Shown: positions 61,163 to 64,000 of the stretch, piece after piece
Layout: every line of letters begins with the position of its first letter
Numbering within the stretch: the first letter of the stretch is position 1
DNA from: Comamonadaceae bacterium
GTDB lineage: Bacteria > Pseudomonadota > Gammaproteobacteria > Burkholderiales > Burkholderiaceae_C
Length of the DNA stretch: 64,000 nt
NCBI GenBank assembly: GCA_947455145.1
Contig: CANGME010000002.1
Coordinates: forward strand, 62,001-126,000
Reading direction: 5' to 3'
Position numbers and translations under genes: made by a program
The notes under the pieces: model-generated
Told to the model about the DNA's origin: nothing
The model's input: the letters and a program-made list of their open reading frames with translations, nothing else
The model's database searches: none

Positions 61163-63313
61163 ATGCGAAAGCTTTTCTTAGCGGGCATCACAGCCATCGG
61201 CATTGCAGCCATGGGTCTGTTGGCGCCGACTTCCCTACTGGCACAACAGAGCGCTAAAGTGATCATCGACAGCGATGACATTGGCGGTGTGGTCACAGGG
61301 CCCAAGGGGCCGGAGGCGGGTGTATGGGTCATCGCGGAAACGCGCGATTTGCCAGTGCGGTTCATCCGCATCGTCGTCACTGACGACAAGGGTCGCTACG
61401 TGATCCCCGATCTGCCCAGCGCCAATTACGATGTGTGGGTGCGCGGCTATGGCCTGGTTGATTCCCCCAAAACAAAGAGCCTGCCCGGTAAGCTGCTTAA
61501 CCTCAAAGCCGTGCCAGCACCGAACGCAACGGCGGCCGCGCAGTACTACCCGGCGATCTATTGGTACTCGATGATGAACATCCCCGATGCCACAGTGTTT
61601 GGCAGCAAAGACGCCCCGGCGAACGTCAAGCTCACCGACTACCTCAATGTCATGAAAAACAATGGCTGTGTCGGCTGCCATCAGTTGGGCCAACTCTCAA
61701 CCCGCACCATTCCGAAGTTTCACCTCGATGGTAAATCGAACCACGCCGAGGCCTGGATTCGCCGCATTCAGTCGGGCCAAGCGGGCGAGAACATGGTGCT
61801 GCTGGCTGCGGGGCAGTTGGGCGGCATGCCGTTCAAGTACCTGGGCAACTGGACTGAGCGCGTTGCCAAGGGCGAGTTGCCGCACACCAAGCCGACGCGA
61901 CCACAAGGTGTTGAGCGCAACATCGTCGTCACGCTGCGTGACTGGCACAACGACAAACAGTATCTGCACGATCTGATCTCCACCGACCGCCGTTACCCGA
62001 CGGTCAACGGCTACGGGCCGCTCTATGGCCAGTGTGAACACGCCTGCAATGACATGCCCATCCTGGACCCCGTCAAAAATGTAGCGACCAATTTTGTGCT
62101 GCCCACCACACCGGACATGCCGCTGGCACTCGGCCCTGGCAACGCGGGCTCGGTCGAGATCTTGCAGCCCTCGGCCTATTGGGGCGAAGAAAACATTTGG
62201 GACAGCCGCGCCAACAACCACAACTCGATGCTGGATCGCAAAGGTCGCGTCTGGCTCGCGGCCACTGGCCACAAACCGGACAACCCTGACTTTTGCAAAA
62301 AAGGATCGAGCCACCCTTCAGCCGTTGAATTTCCGCTCAACAGCACCAACCGCCGCGTGACAATGTACGACCCCAAAACGGGCAAGTACACCGCGTATCA
62401 GACCTGCTTTGGCTCGCACCACTTGCAGTTCGGCTACGACGCCAATGAGACGGTCTGGGCCAGCACGGGTGGTGGTGGCGGCAATGTCGGCTGGATCAAT
62501 ACCAAGATGCTGGACGAGACCGGCGACATCGAGAAGTCTCAGGGCTGGACCTCACTGGTGTTGGACACCAATGGCAACGGCCAACGCGACGAATACACCG
62601 AACCCGGCAAGCCTCAAGAACCCGGCAAGGACATGCGCATCGGTGCGACCTTCTACGCCGTCATGCCCAGCCCGGTGGACGGCTCGGTGTGGGGCACGCT
62701 GCGCGGCAACCCAGGTGCCATTGTTCGCGTCGATCCGACCAAGAACCCGCACAAGTCGCTGTCCGAGATGTACAACGTGCCGCTGCCCGGCTTTGGCCCG
62801 CGCGGTGGCGACATTGACAAGCAAGGGCGCGTGTGGGTTTCGCTGGCGAGCGGCCACATGGGTGTGTTTGACCGCCGCTTGTGCAAAGGCCCGCTCAACG
62901 GTCCGACCGCAACCGGTAACCATTGCCCTGAGGGCTGGGCCTTCCACCAGTACCCAGGCCCGGGCTTCAAAGGCATCGGCAAGAACAGCGCCGAGTCGAG
63001 CTACTACTCTTGGGTGGATCAGCACAACACCTTCGGCCTGGGCGACGACATCCCCATGTCAACCGCCAACTTGATGGATGGCCTGGTCGCGTTGAACAAA
63101 GACGGCAAGATGGTCTCGCTGCGTGTGCCCTACCCTCTGGGCTTTTATGCCAAGGGCTTTGATGGCCGCATTGATGACCCCAATGCAGGCTGGAAAGGTC
63201 GCGGCTTGTGGGCTGCCAACGGCGACCGCACGCCTTGGTTGATTGAAGGCGGCAAAGGCACCAAGCCGCTCGCAGCGCATTTCCAACTCAGGCCCAACCC
63301 ACTGGCGCACTGA
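61163..63313 (+). CDS. secreted monohaem cytochrome / beta-propeller protein
   Basis: 716 residues from ATG 61163, chosen because GGAG at 61151 is then correctly spaced (ATG 61157 is too close). A signal peptide (cleavage after LLAQQ, about residue 28) leads to a carboxypeptidase-regulatory-like beta-sandwich (about 35-110, DDIGGVVTGPKGPEAGVWVIAE split from DDKGRYVIPDLP). One c-type haem site CVGCH (169-173) follows, then a long repeat-rich region of propeller type (DRKGRVWLAATG, DANETVWASTGGGG, DKQGRVWVSLASG). Related to virginiamycin-B-lyase-like/NHL proteins fused to cytochrome. Function unknown; periplasmic electron transfer or oxidation of a bound substrate is inferred. First gene of an operon. 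Confidence 0.82.
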   Translation: MRKLFLAGITAIGIAAMGLLAPTSLLAQQSAKVIIDSDDIGGVVTGPKGPEAGVWVIAETRDLPVRFIRIVVTDDKGRYVIPDLPSANYDVWVRGYGLVDSPKTKSLPGKLLNLKAVPAPNATAAAQYYPAIYWYSMMNIPDATVFGSKDAPANVKLTDYLNVMKNNGCVGCHQLGQLSTRTIPKFHLDGKSNHAEAWIRRIQSGQAGENMVLLAAGQLGGMPFKYLGNWTERVAKGELPHTKPTRPQGVERNIVVTLRDWHNDKQYLHDLISTDRRYPTVNGYGPLYGQCEHACNDMPILDPVKNVATNFVLPTTPDMPLALGPGNAGSVEILQPSAYWGEENIWDSRANNHNSMLDRKGRVWLAATGHKPDNPDFCKKGSSHPSAVEFPLNSTNRRVTMYDPKTGKYTAYQTCFGSHHLQFGYDANETVWASTGGGGGNVGWINTKMLDETGDIEKSQGWTSLVLDTNGNGQRDEYTEPGKPQEPGKDMRIGATFYAVMPSPVDGSVWGTLRGNPGAIVRVDPTKNPHKSLSEMYNVPLPGFGPRGGDIDKQGRVWVSLASGHMGVFDRRLCKGPLNGPTATGNHCPEGWAFHQYPGPGFKGIGKNSAESSYYSWVDQHNTFGLGDDIPMSTANLMDGLVALNKDGKMVSLRVPYPLGFYAKGFDGRIDDPNAGWKGRGLWAANGDRTPWLIEGGKGTKPLAAHFQLRPNPLAH

Positions 63314-63380
63314 AAGCGCATTGAAATAGGGGCGGTGCGGTTCATGTGATCGTGCCGCCGCTTCCGCAGAAGGAGGCTTG

Positions 63381-63884
63381 ATGGATTTCTTGCTCGATTA
63401 CATTTCTGTCACCACGTTCTGGACCATCCTGTTCACCGTGCATGCCTTGCTGGCGGTGGCCTTGATCGGCGCGATCACGCACCAAGCAGCGGCCGTTCTG
63501 AAACGGCAAGGCAGCGGCGCAAGCGACAGCTTTGTGACGCGCTTTCGCTCGGTGTCGGGCCCCACCTATGCCACCGCTGTGTGCGTGTTGTGGGTGCTTG
63601 CCTTCATCTTTGGCGGCTGGATTTACGCCAAGTACCGCATCTACGTGCGCATCCCGATTGAACAAGAAGGCCTGTATAAAACCCTGGGCGCATTTGAGTT
63701 GAAAGAGCACCTCGCCACGATTGGTCTTGGCTTGCTGCCAATCTACTGGCATATGTGGAAGAACGTGCGCATCGCCGCTTATGACAGCGCGCGCAAATGG
63801 CTCACCGTGGTGCTCGCCGGGATCTGCTGGTACACGTTTTTAGCGGGCCACATCATCAACAATGTTCGAGGATTTGGGCTATGA
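63381..63884 (+). CDS. four-helix membrane protein with intramembrane histidines (cytochrome b-like)
   Basis: 167 residues from ATG 63381 with AGGAGG at 63371-63376. Four hydrophobic segments (about 12-35, 64-85, 109-127, 140-157). Histidines lie in or at the ends of helices: His21, His34, His110, His124 and His157, a layout that could bind one or two b haems. I do not recognise the family. It follows the cytochrome/propeller gene by 67 bases and overlaps the next gene by 4 bases, so it is a probable membrane redox partner (inference). Confidence 0.75.
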   Translation: MDFLLDYISVTTFWTILFTVHALLAVALIGAITHQAAAVLKRQGSGASDSFVTRFRSVSGPTYATAVCVLWVLAFIFGGWIYAKYRIYVRIPIEQEGLYKTLGAFELKEHLATIGLGLLPIYWHMWKNVRIAAYDSARKWLTVVLAGICWYTFLAGHIINNVRGFGL

Positions 63885-64000
63885 GCGCACCGCTTGCAGT
63901 ACCCGACTCGGTGCCATCACCCTCCCGTTTTGGCACCTTCGCGCTGGTGTTCGGCATTGCGTTTGCTGTGCTTTACGTGGTGTGCGACATGGCCAAACTG
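63881..64000 (+). CDS. membrane protein, partial at the right edge
   Basis: Begins at ATG 63881 in an ATGA overlap with the preceding stop and runs off the window after 40 codons. The visible part is a Pro/Ser-rich start (MSAPLAVPDSVPSPSRFG) followed by a membrane helix (FALVFGIAFAVLYVVCDMA). Third gene of the cytochrome/propeller operon. Nothing more can be said from this window. Confidence 0.7.
   Translation, partial: MSAPLAVPDSVPSPSRFGTFALVFGIAFAVLYVVCDMAKL

Overview
The window is a GC-rich, densely coded bacterial chromosome segment with no rRNA, tRNA, phage, transposase or CRISPR that I could find. Gene content and protein style point to a betaproteobacterium of the order Burkholderiales, most likely Comamonadaceae (Rhodoferax/Polaromonas-like). 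The reasons are three orphan Bug/TctC periplasmic binding proteins, the divergent gatCAB / mreBCD-mrdA pair, rsmI-yraN, the pilT-pilU pair, a VanAB-type demethylase and several dispersed repeats. This placement is inference; no alignment was run.

Layout. 0-4 kb: a hydrolase-LuxR fusion, a Bug protein, a second hydrolase and a secreted GlcG/HbpS-like protein. 4-7.7 kb: mnmA, a small protein, a cupin dioxygenase and a lemA-M48 protease pair. 7.7-13.2 kb: a minus-strand operon (membrane fusion protein, RND pump, DUF2892 protein, OsmC, CsoR/FrmR-type repressor) with a tandem operator-like repeat in front of it. 13.3-22 kb: ssb, rsmI, yraN, an Ldh-family dehydrogenase, two uncharacterised genes, an SDR and a UxaA-type dehydratase separated by a structured repeat cluster, then pyrE. 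22-30 kb: gatCAB facing mreBCD-mrdA. 30-37.4 kb: Bug, a TauE-type permease, a SIS-domain isomerase, a BON lipoprotein, a beta-hydroxyacid dehydrogenase, pilU-pilT and a YggS-like PLP protein. 37.4-45.9 kb: a zinc-ribbon membrane protein, vanAB, pyrF, and a VOC-monooxygenase-Bug operon for an aromatic substrate.

45.9-48.3 kb is the most accessory-looking stretch: an AlbA/HATPase regulator-like protein, then a DprA/SLOG-like reading frame with no normal start codon, flanked by two 37-bp bipartite repeats. 48.3-54 kb: glutaryl-CoA dehydrogenase with a CoA-transferase, a phosphoesterase, a two-TM potassium channel and a NodIJ-like ABC exporter. 54-58 kb: a Lon-like protease gene broken by a one-base frameshift, a candidate structured RNA and two phosphoribosyltransferase genes. 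58-61 kb: lrgB/cidA and a GlcD-type flavoprotein. 61.1 kb to the edge: the start of an operon with a secreted monohaem cytochrome/propeller protein, a His-rich four-helix membrane protein and a further membrane protein cut by the window end.

How it fits together: much of the window is housekeeping (tRNA modification and amidation, cell shape, pyrimidine synthesis, twitching motility). Interspersed are small catabolic sets for methoxylated or hydroxylated aromatics, glutarate, sugar acids and glycolate-type acids. The best candidates for something undescribed are the right-edge cytochrome/propeller/membrane operon, the repeat-flanked SLOG-like frame, the co-varying hairpin elements at 18.8-19.0 kb and the candidate RNA at 56.7-56.9 kb.
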